From Actinacidiphila yeochonensis CN732 (GTDB lineage: Bacteria; Actinomycetota; Actinomycetes; Streptomycetales; Streptomycetaceae), in NCBI RefSeq assembly GCF_000745345.1, contig NZ_JQNR01000003.1:1-64000 (forward strand): 64,000 nt of DNA, given 5' to 3'. Below, piece after piece: positions 37,159 to 46,387 of the stretch. The notes below the pieces were generated by a model that was not told the DNA's origin, searched no databases, and saw nothing but the letters and a program-made list of their open reading frames with translations. Within the stretch, counting starts at the first letter, position 1; every line of letters starts with the position of its first letter. The translations under genes were made by a program, and so were the position numbers.

Positions 37159-39291
37159 CTACGCCGGCGACTCGGGCTCCTCCGCCCCTGCCGGCTCCTC
37201 CGGCCCTTCGGGCCCTTGCCGCCCGACGGCGGCGGCCAGCACCTCCGGGCCGCTGGCGGCGGCTCCCCGGGCGCACGCGGCGGCGTACCCCTCGTCGCCC
37301 AGCTCGGCCCGCAGCGTCTCCTCGCACCGCTGCCGGACCGGCTCCAGCTCCCGCGCGCCCCGCTGCGGATGGCCGACGCTGCGCCAGTACGCGCCGCCGG
37401 CGCCGTAGAAGGCGGCCGCCTCCTCGGGCCGGCCGTCGGCGGCGAGCGCGGCGGAGAGCAGGTCGAGGCCGAGCGCGATGCCGAACGCGTCGCCCAGCGC
37501 CGCCTTGGCCCGCAGCATCGTGCGCGCGTACCCGGCGGCCTCCGCGGGCACGCCGGAGAAGAGGGCCACGACGGAGAGCTGGTAGTCCAGGTAGGAGCGG
37601 GTCCACAGCTCACCGCCGCGCACGCACAGCCGGCGCAGTACCAGGGCCCGCTGCCGCCCCTCGTCGAAGCGGCCCAGCACGGTGAGCGACAGCACCTCCG
37701 CGAGGGTGCACCGCAGCCGGTCGGGTGAGTCGAAGGGCGTGCCGGGCACGGCGGCCAGGGCCTCGCGGGTGGCGTCCAGCGCCTCCTGCGGGCGGCCGGA
37801 GAGCAGGCCGAGCAGGCCGGTCAGGCAGGCCGCGGCCAGCCGCTGCGTCCCGTCGCCGGGGCTGTCCGGATCGGCGTCGAGGGCTGCCCGGACCCGCGCG
37901 TCCACGGCCCGGGCGGCGGCGTGGTCGCCGTGCAGGGTGAGGGTGGCGCCCAGGCCGATCAGGGCGCGGGTCCGCCGGGGCCCCGGCACGGTATGGGCGG
38001 CCAGGGCCTGCTCCAGGTAGCCCCGGGCCTCCTTCAGGTGGCCGCAGCAGGTCCAGAAGTACACCAGCAGGCCAGCGAGTTCGGCCGCCGCCGCGGGGTC
38101 CGCGGCCAGCAGGTGGTCGAGGGCGGCGCGCAGGTCGGCGTGGGCCTCCTCCACCCGGCGGTAGCCGAGGAGCTGGTCGCGGCCGGGCCAGACCGCGTCG
38201 GCCCAGCGCGCCAGGCCGGTGAAGTGCAAGGCGTGCCGGTCGGCGGCGGCCCGCTCCTCGCCCAGCTCCCGCAGCCACCCCTGGCCGTACTCGCGGATGG
38301 TGTCGAGCAGCCGGTAGCGGTCCTCGCCGTCGGGCCCGGCCGTGCGGTGGACCACGGACTGCGCCGCCAGCCGCTCCAGGACGGGGGCCACCTGGTCGTC
38401 GTCCAACGGCCCGCCGGCGGCCACCGCCCGGGCGTCGGCGAGGCCGAAGGCGCCGCGGAAGACGCTGAGCCGGGCCCACAGCAGCCGTTCCAGGGGCGCG
38501 CACAGCTCGTGGCTCCAGCCGACGGTGGTGCGCAGCGTCCGGTGGCGGCGGGGCCAGACGAACTCGTCGCCGTCCTCCCGGGCCAGAACCTCGAAGCGGG
38601 AGGCCAGGGCGGTGGCCACCTCACCGACCGGAGTGGGCCCGACCCGGCCCGCGGCCAGCTCGATGGCCAGCGGAATGCCCTCCAGGGCGCGGCAGATCGC
38701 CTGCACCGCCCCGTCCGCGCCGGGCTCGTCGAGCAGCGCCCCGGCGCCCGCTCCGGCGACCCGGTCGCGGAAGAGGGCGACGGCGTCCGGCCCGTCGGGC
38801 GCCAGCGGTGCCACCTCCACCAGGTGCTCGCCGGGGCAGTTCAACGGTCGGCGGCTGGTGGCGAGGACGGTCAGGCCGGGCGCGGCCGCCAGCAGCTCCG
38901 CCACCGTGCGGGCGCACTCCTCGGCCAGGTGCTCGCAGGAGTCGAGGACGAGGAGGACCCGGCGGTCGGCGAGCCAGGCGGCCAGCGCCTCGGTGCGCGG
39001 CAGCGCCGAGTGGTCGGCGAGGTCGACGGCGTCGGAGAGGGTGGCCGCCAGCAGTTCGGGGCCGTCCAGGGCACTGAGGTCGGCCCAGCCGGCGCCGTCG
39101 GGGCGGTCGGCCGCGCCGGGTCCGCCGACGGCGGTCGCCGCCAGCGCGGCCCGCTGGGCCAGCCGCGTCTTGCCGACCCCGCCGGGGCCGGTCAGCGTGA
39201 CCAGCCGGTGCCGGGCCAACGCCGTGGCGAGCCGGCCGAGTTCCGGCCCCCGCCCGACGAAACTGGAGGTCTCGGGTGGAAGGTAGCCCAT
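37159..39291 (-). CDS. NB-ARC-type ATPase with TPR-like C-terminus (regulator-like, no DNA-binding domain)
   Basis: 710 residues. Starts MGYLPPETSSFVGRGPELGRLATAL, the FVGR entry of AfsR/LuxR-type STAND ATPases. Walker A is LTGPGGVGKTRLAQRAA, Walker B region RRVLLVLDSCEHL, then the sensor TVLATSRRPL and GIPLAIELAAGR. A winged-helix-like segment (RLLDTIREYGQGWLRELG) is followed by helical TPR-like repeats to the end. The last part (RAELGDEGYAAACARGAA) is normally where a LuxR helix-turn-helix may follow, but none is present and there is no N-terminal SARP domain. It may act on a partner regulator. An Ala/Pro/Glu tail ends the chain. Confidence 0.88.
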   Translation of the reverse strand: MGYLPPETSSFVGRGPELGRLATALARHRLVTLTGPGGVGKTRLAQRAALAATAVGGPGAADRPDGAGWADLSALDGPELLAATLSDAVDLADHSALPRTEALAAWLADRRVLLVLDSCEHLAEECARTVAELLAAAPGLTVLATSRRPLNCPGEHLVEVAPLAPDGPDAVALFRDRVAGAGAGALLDEPGADGAVQAICRALEGIPLAIELAAGRVGPTPVGEVATALASRFEVLAREDGDEFVWPRRHRTLRTTVGWSHELCAPLERLLWARLSVFRGAFGLADARAVAAGGPLDDDQVAPVLERLAAQSVVHRTAGPDGEDRYRLLDTIREYGQGWLRELGEERAAADRHALHFTGLARWADAVWPGRDQLLGYRRVEEAHADLRAALDHLLAADPAAAAELAGLLVYFWTCCGHLKEARGYLEQALAAHTVPGPRRTRALIGLGATLTLHGDHAAARAVDARVRAALDADPDSPGDGTQRLAAACLTGLLGLLSGRPQEALDATREALAAVPGTPFDSPDRLRCTLAEVLSLTVLGRFDEGRQRALVLRRLCVRGGELWTRSYLDYQLSVVALFSGVPAEAAGYARTMLRAKAALGDAFGIALGLDLLSAALAADGRPEEAAAFYGAGGAYWRSVGHPQRGARELEPVRQRCEETLRAELGDEGYAAACARGAAASGPEVLAAAVGRQGPEGPEEPAGAEEPESPA

Positions 39292-39474
39292 CACAACGAC
39301 AGCTTGGCACCATACGGCCACGCTGCGAAACCACTCCTGCCCCTCCTCCCCTCCCGCGGCTCCCGCCTCACGCGGCTCTGCCGGCCGTGGCGCAGGGCGT
39401 ACGCCCGGGTGAATCCCGTCCCGGCGGCAGCGGGGCGGATTGCGAACGGCGTCGCCCGGGGGCGCAATGGGCGC

Positions 39475-39726
39475 ATGGCCCGTTGTGAGGTGTGCGGAAA
39501 CGACTACGAGATGAGCTTCGAGGTGCACGCGCAGGGCGCCGTGCACGTCTTCGACAGCTTCGAGTGCGCCATCCACCGCATGGCGCCGATCTGCGAGCAC
39601 TGCCGGGTGCAGATCGTCGGCCACGGCGTCCAGGTGGACGGCCGCTTCTACTGCTGCGCGCACTGCGCCAAGGCGGAGGGCGGTGAGGGCGTGGTCGACC
39701 GCGTCGGCGCCTCGACCCCGGCCTGA
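39475..39726 (+). CDS. Zinc-ribbon/metallothionein-like small protein
   Basis: 83 residues. Paired metal ligands: CEVCGNDY near the N-terminus, FECAIHRM in the middle, then CEHCRVQIVGHG and CCAHCAKAEG at the end. This gives at least two zinc knuckles, a layout often annotated as prokaryotic metallothionein or TRASH-like. ATG 39475 starts MARCEVCG; upstream in-frame sequence lacks conserved content. It lies between divergent regulatory and sugar-hydrolase genes; no operon partner. Confidence 0.85.
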   Translation: MARCEVCGNDYEMSFEVHAQGAVHVFDSFECAIHRMAPICEHCRVQIVGHGVQVDGRFYCCAHCAKAEGGEGVVDRVGASTPA

Positions 39727-39966
39727 GGACGCCGCCCCCGGACACCCGCCCCGCCGAGGGCCCGGAGAAGGCCCGACACGAACCGCCTGACGAAGGCCCG
39801 ACGCGAACCGCCTGACGGAACGCCCGTCATACCGCCCGTCATACCGCCCGCCTCGCCGCCCGCCCGAGCGCCTGACGCCCCGTCCGAAACCCGCCGGCCC
39901 CGCGAGGGGCCGTCCGGCCCCTGTACGGTCGTGGTGCAGGCGACGGTCGAGCGGCGAGGCGGGCAC

Positions 39967-41757
39967 GTGGCGGGACGTATCGAGGACTACGCGATCATCG
40001 GCGATCTGCAGACCGCCGCCCTGGTGGGCCGGGACGGCTCCGTCGACTGGCTGTGCCTGCCCCGTTTCGACTCCGGCGCCTGCTTCGCCGCGCTGCTGGG
40101 CGACGAGGACAACGGCCGCTGGCGGATAGCCCCGGCCGGCTCCTCGCACTGCTCCGGACGCTCCTACCGGGGCGACACCCTGGTGCTGGACACCCTGTGG
40201 GAGACGCCGACCGGCACGGTCCGGGTGACCGACTTCATGCCGCAGCGCGACCGGGCACCGGACGTGATCCGCGTCGTGGAGGGCCTGTCCGGCGAGGTGG
40301 CGATGCGCTCGGAGCTGGCCCTGCGCTTCGACTACGGCAACGTGGTGCCGTGGGTGCGCCGGGTGGACGGCCACCTGGTGGCCACCGCCGGGCCGGACGC
40401 GGTGTGGCTGCGCAGTACCCCGCCGGTCCCGACGTACGGCCAGGACATGCGCACCTACGCCGACTTCACCGTCACCGCGGGCGAGCGGATCGGCTTCGTA
40501 CTGACCTGGAACGCCTCGCACCACCAGCGGCTGCGCCGGGTCGACCCGTTCGCCGCGCTCGACGCCTGCCTCAAGGACTGGGAGGCGTGGTCGGCGCGCT
40601 GCCGGTACGAGGGCCCGCACCGGGACGCGGTGCTGCGCTCGCTGCTCACCCTCAAGGCGCTCACCTACGCGCCCAGCGGCGGCATAGCGGCCGCGGCCAC
40701 CACCTCGCTGCCCGAGGAGGTGGGCGGGGTCCGCAACTGGGACTACCGCTACTGCTGGCTGCGCGACGCCGCCCTCACCCTGAACGCGCTGATCTCCGGC
40801 GGCTACCTGGACGAGGCGCACTCCTGGCGTGACTGGCTGCTGCGCGCGGTGGCCGGCGACCCGGCCGACCTCCAGATCATGTACGGCATCGCGGGCGAGC
40901 GCCGGCTGCCGGAGTACGAGGTGCCGTGGCTGGCCGGCTACGAGGGCTCGGCACCCGTCCGGGTCGGGAACGCCGCCGCCGGGCAGCTCCAGCTGGACGT
41001 CTACGGCGAGGTGCTGGACTCCCTCTTCCTGGCGCGGGAGCGGGGCCTGGCCACCGAGGCGCACGTGTGGGACCTCCAGCGGGCGCTGATGGACTTCCTG
41101 GAGACGAAGTGGCACGAGCCCGACGAGGGCCTGTGGGAGGTACGCGGCCCGCGGCGGCACTTCGTCCACTCCAAGGTGATGGCGTGGGTGGCCGCCGACC
41201 GCGCGGTGCGCACCCTTGAGGCGTCGCCGAGGCTGCGCGGGGACGCCGGCCGCTGGCGGGCGATGCGCGACGACGTGCACGCGGAGGTCTGCGCGAAGGG
41301 CTTCGACCAGGACCGCGGCACCTTCACCCAGTCCTACGGCTCCGCCGAACTGGACGCGGCGACGCTGCTGATCCCGCAGGTGGGCTTCCTTCCGGCGTCG
41401 GACCCGCGGGTGGCCGGCACGGTCAGGGCGGTGCGGCGCGAGCTGGACCTCGGCGGGTTCGTCCGCCGCTACAGCCCGGCTGCGGCCGGCGTGGACGGCC
41501 TGCCCGGCACCGAGGGCGCCTTCCTGGCCTGCTCCTTCTGGATGGTGGACGCGCTGCACGCCACCGGGGAGCGGGAGGAGGCCGCGGAGCTCTTCGAGCG
41601 GCTGCTGTCGCTCCGCAACGACGTGGGGCTGCTGGCAGAGGAGTGGGACCCGGTGGCCGGGCGCCAGCTGGGCAACTTCCCGCAGGCGTTCAGCCACATC
41701 GGCCTGGTCAACAGCGCGCTGGCGCTGTCCGGCGGGCCGGCCGGGGCCAGGGGCTGA
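39967..41757 (+). CDS. GH15 family glycoside hydrolase (glucoamylase/trehalase-like)
   Basis: 596 residues. The N-terminal beta-sandwich domain starts RIEDYAIIGDLQTAALVGRDGSVDWLCLPRFDSGACFAALLG, as in mycobacterial GH15 trehalase. The catalytic alpha/alpha barrel carries VRNWDYRYCWLRDAALTLNAL, the substrate-binding hallmark. The general acid and base glutamates lie in the later barrel (FLETKWHEPDEGLWEVRG and GTEGAFLACSFW). Soluble, with no signal peptide, so it acts on internal trehalose or malto-oligosaccharides. The GTG at 39967 gives the usual short N-terminus and has GAGGCGG upstream. A TACGGT -10 at 39924-39929 provides a leader of about 30 bases. Confidence 0.92.
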   Translation: MAGRIEDYAIIGDLQTAALVGRDGSVDWLCLPRFDSGACFAALLGDEDNGRWRIAPAGSSHCSGRSYRGDTLVLDTLWETPTGTVRVTDFMPQRDRAPDVIRVVEGLSGEVAMRSELALRFDYGNVVPWVRRVDGHLVATAGPDAVWLRSTPPVPTYGQDMRTYADFTVTAGERIGFVLTWNASHHQRLRRVDPFAALDACLKDWEAWSARCRYEGPHRDAVLRSLLTLKALTYAPSGGIAAAATTSLPEEVGGVRNWDYRYCWLRDAALTLNALISGGYLDEAHSWRDWLLRAVAGDPADLQIMYGIAGERRLPEYEVPWLAGYEGSAPVRVGNAAAGQLQLDVYGEVLDSLFLARERGLATEAHVWDLQRALMDFLETKWHEPDEGLWEVRGPRRHFVHSKVMAWVAADRAVRTLEASPRLRGDAGRWRAMRDDVHAEVCAKGFDQDRGTFTQSYGSAELDAATLLIPQVGFLPASDPRVAGTVRAVRRELDLGGFVRRYSPAAAGVDGLPGTEGAFLACSFWMVDALHATGEREEAAELFERLLSLRNDVGLLAEEWDPVAGRQLGNFPQAFSHIGLVNSALALSGGPAGARG

Positions 41758-41860
41758 CCCGGACGCGCGGCTGTCGGACAGCCCGCTCGTGAGCCACCGC
41801 GAGCCCGCCGCCGACCCCGCGCGAGCACCGCGAGCGAGCCCGCCTCCAACCGCCGTCGCG

Positions 41861-42457
41861 TCAGGTGACCCTGCGCGCCCGGTGCCGAACCGCCCGCAGC
41901 CGGGCCTCGGTCGGCAGTACGTCGAGGCCGGCAGAGGTGCGGGCGTGCTCCACCACGTCGTCGTCCAGCCCGTCGACGACCTCGCGCGGGTTGGCGAAGG
42001 GCTCCAGGCCGAGCAGCAGCCGCGCCTCGGGGTTGCCGTGCCGGGTGACCAGCCGCGCCCCGGCCCACTCGACCCCGTCGTACGCCTGGCTCTCGGCGGT
42101 CAGCACCCGCTCGACGGCCCGGCCGCGCAGCAGGGCGCTGGAGCCGTCGCCGCTGTCGATCCGCAGCTGCCGCAGCCGCCGGGTACGGGTCTGGGCCAGC
42201 AGCCACCACAGGGACGCCAGCACCAGGACGGCCAGGGCGGCGATGACCACCGGCCACCACCAGCCGTCGGACCGGTAGCGGGTGCGGTCGTGCGCGGCGA
42301 GCAGCACGTCCTTCGGGCCGGTGAACGGCCACCAGTGCGGCATCCGGAAGTCCCAGTGGCGCTGGAGGTCGAGACTGCCGACCAGCACCGACAGGCCCAC
42401 CACCAGCAGCACCAGGCCGATCAGCCCGAACAGGACTCGGTTGACGGTGGTGCGCAT
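41861..42457 (-). CDS. amaP: Alkaline-shock-response membrane anchor protein AmaP
   Basis: 198 residues. Two membrane segments (VLFGLIGLVLLVVGLSVLVGSL and WWPVVIAALAVLVLASLWWLLA) precede a cytoplasmic Asp23-interacting domain. AmaP anchors Asp23 at the membrane in firmicutes (family knowledge), and here it closes a cluster with two Asp23 proteins and a DUF6286 protein on the same strand. A 144-base gap separates it from DUF6286. Confidence 0.88.
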   Translation of the reverse strand: MRTTVNRVLFGLIGLVLLVVGLSVLVGSLDLQRHWDFRMPHWWPFTGPKDVLLAAHDRTRYRSDGWWWPVVIAALAVLVLASLWWLLAQTRTRRLRQLRIDSGDGSSALLRGRAVERVLTAESQAYDGVEWAGARLVTRHGNPEARLLLGLEPFANPREVVDGLDDDVVEHARTSAGLDVLPTEARLRAVRHRARRVT

Positions 42458-42601
42458 CGGCCCTCTCCTCCCTCGCTGTACTCGACCCGCGTTCCCGGCC
42501 CCGACCCGCCGTCACGGGACTCCGCCGGGAGCCCCGCTGCGGCGGATCGTCCGGCTCTCCGCCTGCTCTCCGCCTGCTCTCCGCCTGCCTCGGTGACCCG
42601 C

Positions 42602-43390
42602 CTACGTCTTGCGGTCGGCCCGCCGGACCCGGACGCGCAGCGGGAGCGGCTTGGCGAGGCCGAGCTGGTCGATGGCCGCTTCCAGCGCCTCCGTCAGCTC
42701 CCGCCGTACGTCGTCCAGCTGGCGGAAGTGCGAGTCGGCGCGGGCCCTGACCTTGCGCCGGCTCACGCCGACCTGGCTCCAGCGCACGCCGGAGACCTCC
42801 ATCGCCCGGTCGCGCAGGACGAGTTCGGCGGCGTGCCGGTCCAGGCCCGCGCGCACCCCCCGCGGCCCGCGCCGGGCCATCACCAGCACCTGGCGGTCGC
42901 CCGGGGTGAACGCCAGTACGAGCAGCCACAGTCCGAGCGCCGCGGCCACCGCCGCCCCGACGATGATCCAGACGTTGTCCAGGTGCCGGGTGGCCAACTC
43001 GTCGGCCAGGGTGCGCCGCCACGCCATCGTCCTGCGACCGGCCCGCACCGCCGACACGTCGTAGAGGAAGAGCCCCGACAGGGCCAGCACGGCGGCGGCG
43101 CACAGGGCGGCCGGCCACCGGCGGCTGGACCAGAAGCGGCGGGCGTGGCCGCCGCCGGGCTCCCCCGGCCCCGGCGTGTACCGCTCAGCGCCCGAGTCCG
43201 GGCCGCCGGAGGAGTCGCCGCCGGGCCCCTCGGGGCCGCCACCGGAACCGTCGTGGGAACCGCCACCGGAACCGCCGGTGCCCGGCTGGGCCGCGGGGGC
43301 GGGGCCGGCGCCGGCCCCGACGGGCAGCCGGACGGTGGGGGCCGGCTCGTCCGCCGCTCCCGGCGCGGCCGGGTGGCCGGACTCGCTCAC
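42602..43390 (-). CDS. DUF6286 membrane protein of the Asp23 cluster
   Basis: 262 residues. A long Gly/Pro/Ser-rich N-terminal tail (1-85) is followed by two membrane helices (WPAALCAAAVLALSGLFLY and VWIIVGAAVAAALGLWLLVLAF) and a C-terminal AmaP/Asp23-like domain (VRWSQVGVSRRKVRARADSHFRQLDDVRREL). DUF6286 proteins occur in Streptomyces Asp23 gene clusters. It overlaps the upstream Asp23 gene by four bases (ATGA), so it is translationally coupled. Confidence 0.85.
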   Translation of the reverse strand: MSESGHPAAPGAADEPAPTVRLPVGAGAGPAPAAQPGTGGSGGGSHDGSGGGPEGPGGDSSGGPDSGAERYTPGPGEPGGGHARRFWSSRRWPAALCAAAVLALSGLFLYDVSAVRAGRRTMAWRRTLADELATRHLDNVWIIVGAAVAAALGLWLLVLAFTPGDRQVLVMARRGPRGVRAGLDRHAAELVLRDRAMEVSGVRWSQVGVSRRKVRARADSHFRQLDDVRRELTEALEAAIDQLGLAKPLPLRVRVRRADRKT

Positions 43391-43761
43391 CGCACTCTCC
43401 GTTCGTCCTCGCCCGGGCTCGCCGCGGTGTGCAGCCGCTCCACCTCCACGGCCACCTCGGGTACGTCCATGCCGGTCATCATCTCCACCCGCTCGGTGAC
43501 ATGGCGGCGTACGGTGCCGCAGACCGCGCCGAGGTCCGCCGGGTAGCCGAGTTCGAGGGCCAGCCGCAGCCGGGCGGTCTGCCGCCGCACCGAGACGGTG
43601 GCGTGCGGGCGGACGTCCTTGGGCACCAGCTCCCCGCCCGGCGCGTCGCCCAGCGCCTCGCCGGCCGCCTGCGCGGCGATCTTGGCGACGACCCGGTCCG
43701 TGATCCGCAGCGCACCCCGCTCACCGGCCGGCAGCAGGCGGACGGGGACGGGGCGGGCCAT
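43387..43761 (-). CDS. Asp23/Gls24 family envelope stress protein (second copy)
   Basis: 124 residues. Asp23 core: GALRITDRVVAKIAAQAAGEALGD at the start, ATVSVRRQTARLRLALELGYPADL in the middle and VEMMTGMDVPEVAVEVERLH at the end. It forms cytoplasmic assemblies near the membrane in relatives. Stop and start codons interlock with its neighbours on both sides (shared TGATG with the upstream small protein, ATGA with DUF6286). Confidence 0.9.
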   Translation of the reverse strand: MARPVPVRLLPAGERGALRITDRVVAKIAAQAAGEALGDAPGGELVPKDVRPHATVSVRRQTARLRLALELGYPADLGAVCGTVRRHVTERVEMMTGMDVPEVAVEVERLHTAASPGEDERRVR

Positions 43762-43949
43762 CAGCGCCGCCGGTCGCGGTCACGCGAACGGAAGAACTCC
43801 CCGGGTTCGAGGTCGCCGTCGAGGAACTTGCCCACCACGAAGCCGACCGCGCCCAACGCGGCCACCAGGAGGAACGCCCCGAAGCCGCCGAAGTATCCGG
43901 CGAACCCGAGGGCCATCCCCGCCGCCAGGCCGATCACCGCCATGCTCAT
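43761..43949 (-). CDS. Small membrane protein of the Asp23 cluster
   Basis: 62 residues, mostly two Gly/Ala-rich hydrophobic helices (AVIGLAAGMALGFAGYFGGFGAFLLVAALGAVGFVVGKFL) and a charged tail with FFRSRDRDRRR. It is analogous in position and size to DUF2273 proteins of firmicute Asp23 operons. The stop overlaps the Asp23 start codon. Confidence 0.85.
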   Translation of the reverse strand: MSMAVIGLAAGMALGFAGYFGGFGAFLLVAALGAVGFVVGKFLDGDLEPGEFFRSRDRDRRR

Positions 43950-44009
43950 GCCGCGCTCTCCGTCCGCATCAACCGGTCCGCCCGCCGTGCGCGTCCGGGC
44001 ACGTCACTG

Positions 44010-44504
44010 TCACTGCACCCGCTGCTCACGCTCGTCCTCGTCCTCCTCGTCGGGCAGCTTCACGTCGCCGACCGCGACGTTCACCTCCACGACCTCCAGG
44101 CCGGTCATCCGCTCCACGGCGGCGATGACGTTCTCCCGCACGGCCCGCGCGACCTCGACGATCGACACGCCGTACTCGACGACGATGTCGAGGTCGAGAG
44201 CGGTCTGCACCTCGCCGACCTCGGCCTTGACACCGCGGGCGGCGGACCGGCTGCCCGGCACCCGGTCGCGGACGGCGCCGAAGGTGCGCGACAGGCCGGT
44301 GCCCATCGCGTGCACGCCCACCACGTCCCGCGCGGCCAGGCCGGCGATCTTCTCGACCACGCCGTCGGCGATGGTGGTACGGCCGCGGGTGGCCGGATCG
44401 CCCAGGGCCCGGCGGGCACCGGAACCGCCCTTGTCCAAGGTCCTGCCCTCACCGAGGGAGGTGCCGGTCTGGTCGCCCGGTCCGTACTGCTGGCTGTCCG
44501 TCAT
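44010..44504 (-). CDS. Asp23/Gls24 family envelope stress protein (first copy)
   Basis: 164 residues, the first gene of the five-gene minus-strand cluster. A hydrophilic N-terminal tail leads to the Asp23 domain (GRTTIADGVVEKIAGLAARDVVGVHAMGTG, VGEVQTALDLDIVVEYGVSIVEVARAVRENVIAAVERMTGLEVVEVNVAV). The tail end is acidic (PDEEDEDERE). The ATG at 44504 is preceded by AAGGGA at a longer than usual distance. It is divergent from the P10-family gene, with about 133 bases between starts. Confidence 0.92.
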   Translation of the reverse strand: MTDSQQYGPGDQTGTSLGEGRTLDKGGSGARRALGDPATRGRTTIADGVVEKIAGLAARDVVGVHAMGTGLSRTFGAVRDRVPGSRSAARGVKAEVGEVQTALDLDIVVEYGVSIVEVARAVRENVIAAVERMTGLEVVEVNVAVGDVKLPDEEDEDEREQRVQ

Positions 44505-44637
44505 CGCGAGTCGTCCCTTCGTCTGGGCTGCTCCGTGCACCACACTAGATCCGCATGCCCTGGAGCGCGTGGGGGATGCGGCGAGCGAGTAGAGCCGACC
44601 CCCCGATCGAGTGGCCGGCCGACGGGAGGGACGAAGG

Positions 44638-45545
44638 GTGAGCGGGGACCGACTGACCCGAACCGTGCGGGAACAGGTCGCGCTCGGCCGCCTGTTGCCG
44701 CTGGGCGACGGGGACGATCCCGTGTGGATCACCGAACGGGCGGCGGTGCTCGCGCTGCGCCGCGGCTGCGCGGCGCTCCCCGGGGCGCGGCTGGGCTCCG
44801 TCGCGGTACTGCTCCAGGACGGTGACGCGCACGATGGTGGCGCGCACGACGGCGACGCGCTCGACGGCGGCCCGGACCGCGGCGCCCAGGACGGCGGCCC
44901 GGACCGCGGCGCCCCGGACCGCGGCCACCCGGACCGCGGTCGGCCGGGGCTGGACGCGGCGCCGCTGGGCGCGCTGCCGCACGGGCCGCTGCGGATCACG
45001 GCGGCGTTCGAGGCCTCGGCGGCCGAGCCGCTGCCGGCCACCGCCGAGCGGCTGCGGCAGGCCCTGTTCACCGCGGCCCGCGAGGGGTTGGGCCTTGCGG
45101 TGGAGGTGGTCGACCTGGAGGTGGCCGGGTTGCTCGACGAAGGGGACGAGGGAGTCGACGAGGAGGGCTCGGGGGCCGAGTCGCACGGCCGGGCCGGGGT
45201 GGCCGAGGAGGCGGCTCCCCTGCCGGGGCCGGGCCGGCGTCCGGGACCGGCTCCGGGCCGGCCCTGTCGGACTCCGCGGACGCGAGGCTCGCGGTCGAGG
45301 CGGCGCTGCGGGCCGTGCCGGGCGTCGCGGACCTCGCCGGAGTGCTGGCCGGGACCGGCGGCCTGCGGGTGCGCGATTCCCGGCCGCCTGCGGAGCCGGG
45401 CCGCCGGGTGCAGGTGCAGCTGGCGGCAGCGCCCGGCCACCACGCGCTGACGGTCGGCCGGCTGGCCGCCGCCGCGGCTCGCGCGGCGGCGGCCCCGGGG
45501 GCGCCCGGGCCGGTCGCCGTGGCCGTGCTGGTCACCTCGGCCTGA
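44638..45545 (+). pseudogene. Nucleopolyhedrovirus P10-family-like protein, frameshifted
   Basis: Starts at GTG 44638 (GGGAGG upstream). VREQVALGRLLPLGDGDDPVWITERAAVLALRR and LPHGPLRITAAFEASAAEPLPATAERLRQALF match the Streptomyces protein annotated this way that lies next to Asp23 clusters. After LPGPG near 45230 the coding frame changes, and the C-terminus (ALRAVPGVADLAGVLAGTGGLRV...VAVAVLVTSA) is read one frame away. Adding one base in the CCCC/GGGG runs at 45217-45228 gives a clean 302-residue protein. The product is Asp23-like and probably belongs to the envelope-stress cluster. A Gly/Asp-rich repeat region (44820-44945) interrupts the first domain. Confidence 0.8.
44820..44945 (+). repeat. 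DGG/PDRG-type low-complexity repeat inside the P10-family gene
   Basis: Imperfect units of 12-24 bases encode DGDAHDGGAHDG, DGGPDRGAQ, DGGPDRGAPDRG and HPDRGRPG. The GGCGGCCCGGACCGCGGCGCC block is duplicated. Absent, as far as I recall, from typical homologues. Confidence 0.75.
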
Positions 45546-45595
45546 CCCGGGCCGTCCGCGCCCTCCCAGCTCGGGCCGGTCGACCGGCCGGCCGG

Positions 45596-46387
45596 TCAGT
45601 CGCCCAGGCCGGCCAGGTCCTGGAGGCGGCGGCCCTGGGCGGCGCGCTCGGCCGCGTACTGGGCCTCGGGGGCCCCGGCGAGGGCCGAGAGCAGCAGCGC
45701 CTTCGTCTCGTTCACCGCCGCGCGGGGCGAGGCGAGCAGCGCCGCGGTGAGGTCGGCGACCGCTCCCTCCAGGTCGGCGGCGGGCACCACCACGGTGGCC
45801 AGCCCCGTCCTGGCCGCCTCCTCGGCGTACACGAAGCGGCCGGTGGCGCAGATCTCCAGGGCCCGCCCGTAGCCGACCAGCTCCACCAGCGGCCTGGTCC
45901 CCGTGAGGTCGGGCACCAGGCCGAGGGAGGTCTCGCGCATCGCGAACCGCACGTCGTCGGCGCACACCCTCAGGTCGCAGGCGAGGGCGAGCTGGAACCC
46001 GGCGCCGATCGCGTGGCCCTGGACGGCGGCGATCGTGACGAGATCGGCGCGCCGCCACCAGGTGAACGCCTCCTGGTACCCGGCGATGGCCCGGTCCCGC
46101 TCCTCCTCGGGGCCGCGGGCGAGGTCCAGGAAGGACGGCTCGCCGTCGAAGCCCTCGGGGGTGAACGCCTGGCGGTCGAGGCCGGCGGAGAAGGACGGGC
46201 CCTCTCCGCGCAGCACCACCACCCGTACCGAGCCAGGCAGCGTCCGGCCGACCTCGGCCAGCGCCCGCCACAGCTTGGGCGACTGCGCGTTGCGCCGGGC
46301 CGGGTCGCACAAGGTCACGTGCGCGACGGCGTCCTCCAGCGTGAGCCGGACTCCGTCACGTTCGAGCAGGGCAGGGGCAGCGGGCAT
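45596..46387 (-). CDS. Enoyl-CoA hydratase/isomerase family protein
   Basis: 263 residues, crotonase fold. The oxyanion-hole segments are FSAGLDRQAF and AAVQGHAIGAGFQLALACDLRV. The position of the first catalytic glutamate corresponds to RETSLGLVPDLTGTRPL; the second glutamate is replaced by Asp/Thr (PDLTGT), so hydratase activity is uncertain and an isomerase or hydrolase role is possible. Cytoplasmic. It is convergent with the P10-family gene, and its ATG is well separated from gbn downstream. Confidence 0.9.
   Translation of the reverse strand: MPAAPALLERDGVRLTLEDAVAHVTLCDPARRNAQSPKLWRALAEVGRTLPGSVRVVVLRGEGPSFSAGLDRQAFTPEGFDGEPSFLDLARGPEEERDRAIAGYQEAFTWWRRADLVTIAAVQGHAIGAGFQLALACDLRVCADDVRFAMRETSLGLVPDLTGTRPLVELVGYGRALEICATGRFVYAEEAARTGLATVVVPAADLEGAVADLTAALLASPRAAVNETKALLLSALAGAPEAQYAAERAAQGRRLQDLAGLGD

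Noticed and set aside
37159-41697. A 1512-codon open frame on the minus strand
   Set aside because: Only its first 2.1 kb (37159-39291) is a gene. The rest is the antisense of the zinc-ribbon and GH15 genes, open because stop codons are rare at this G+C content.
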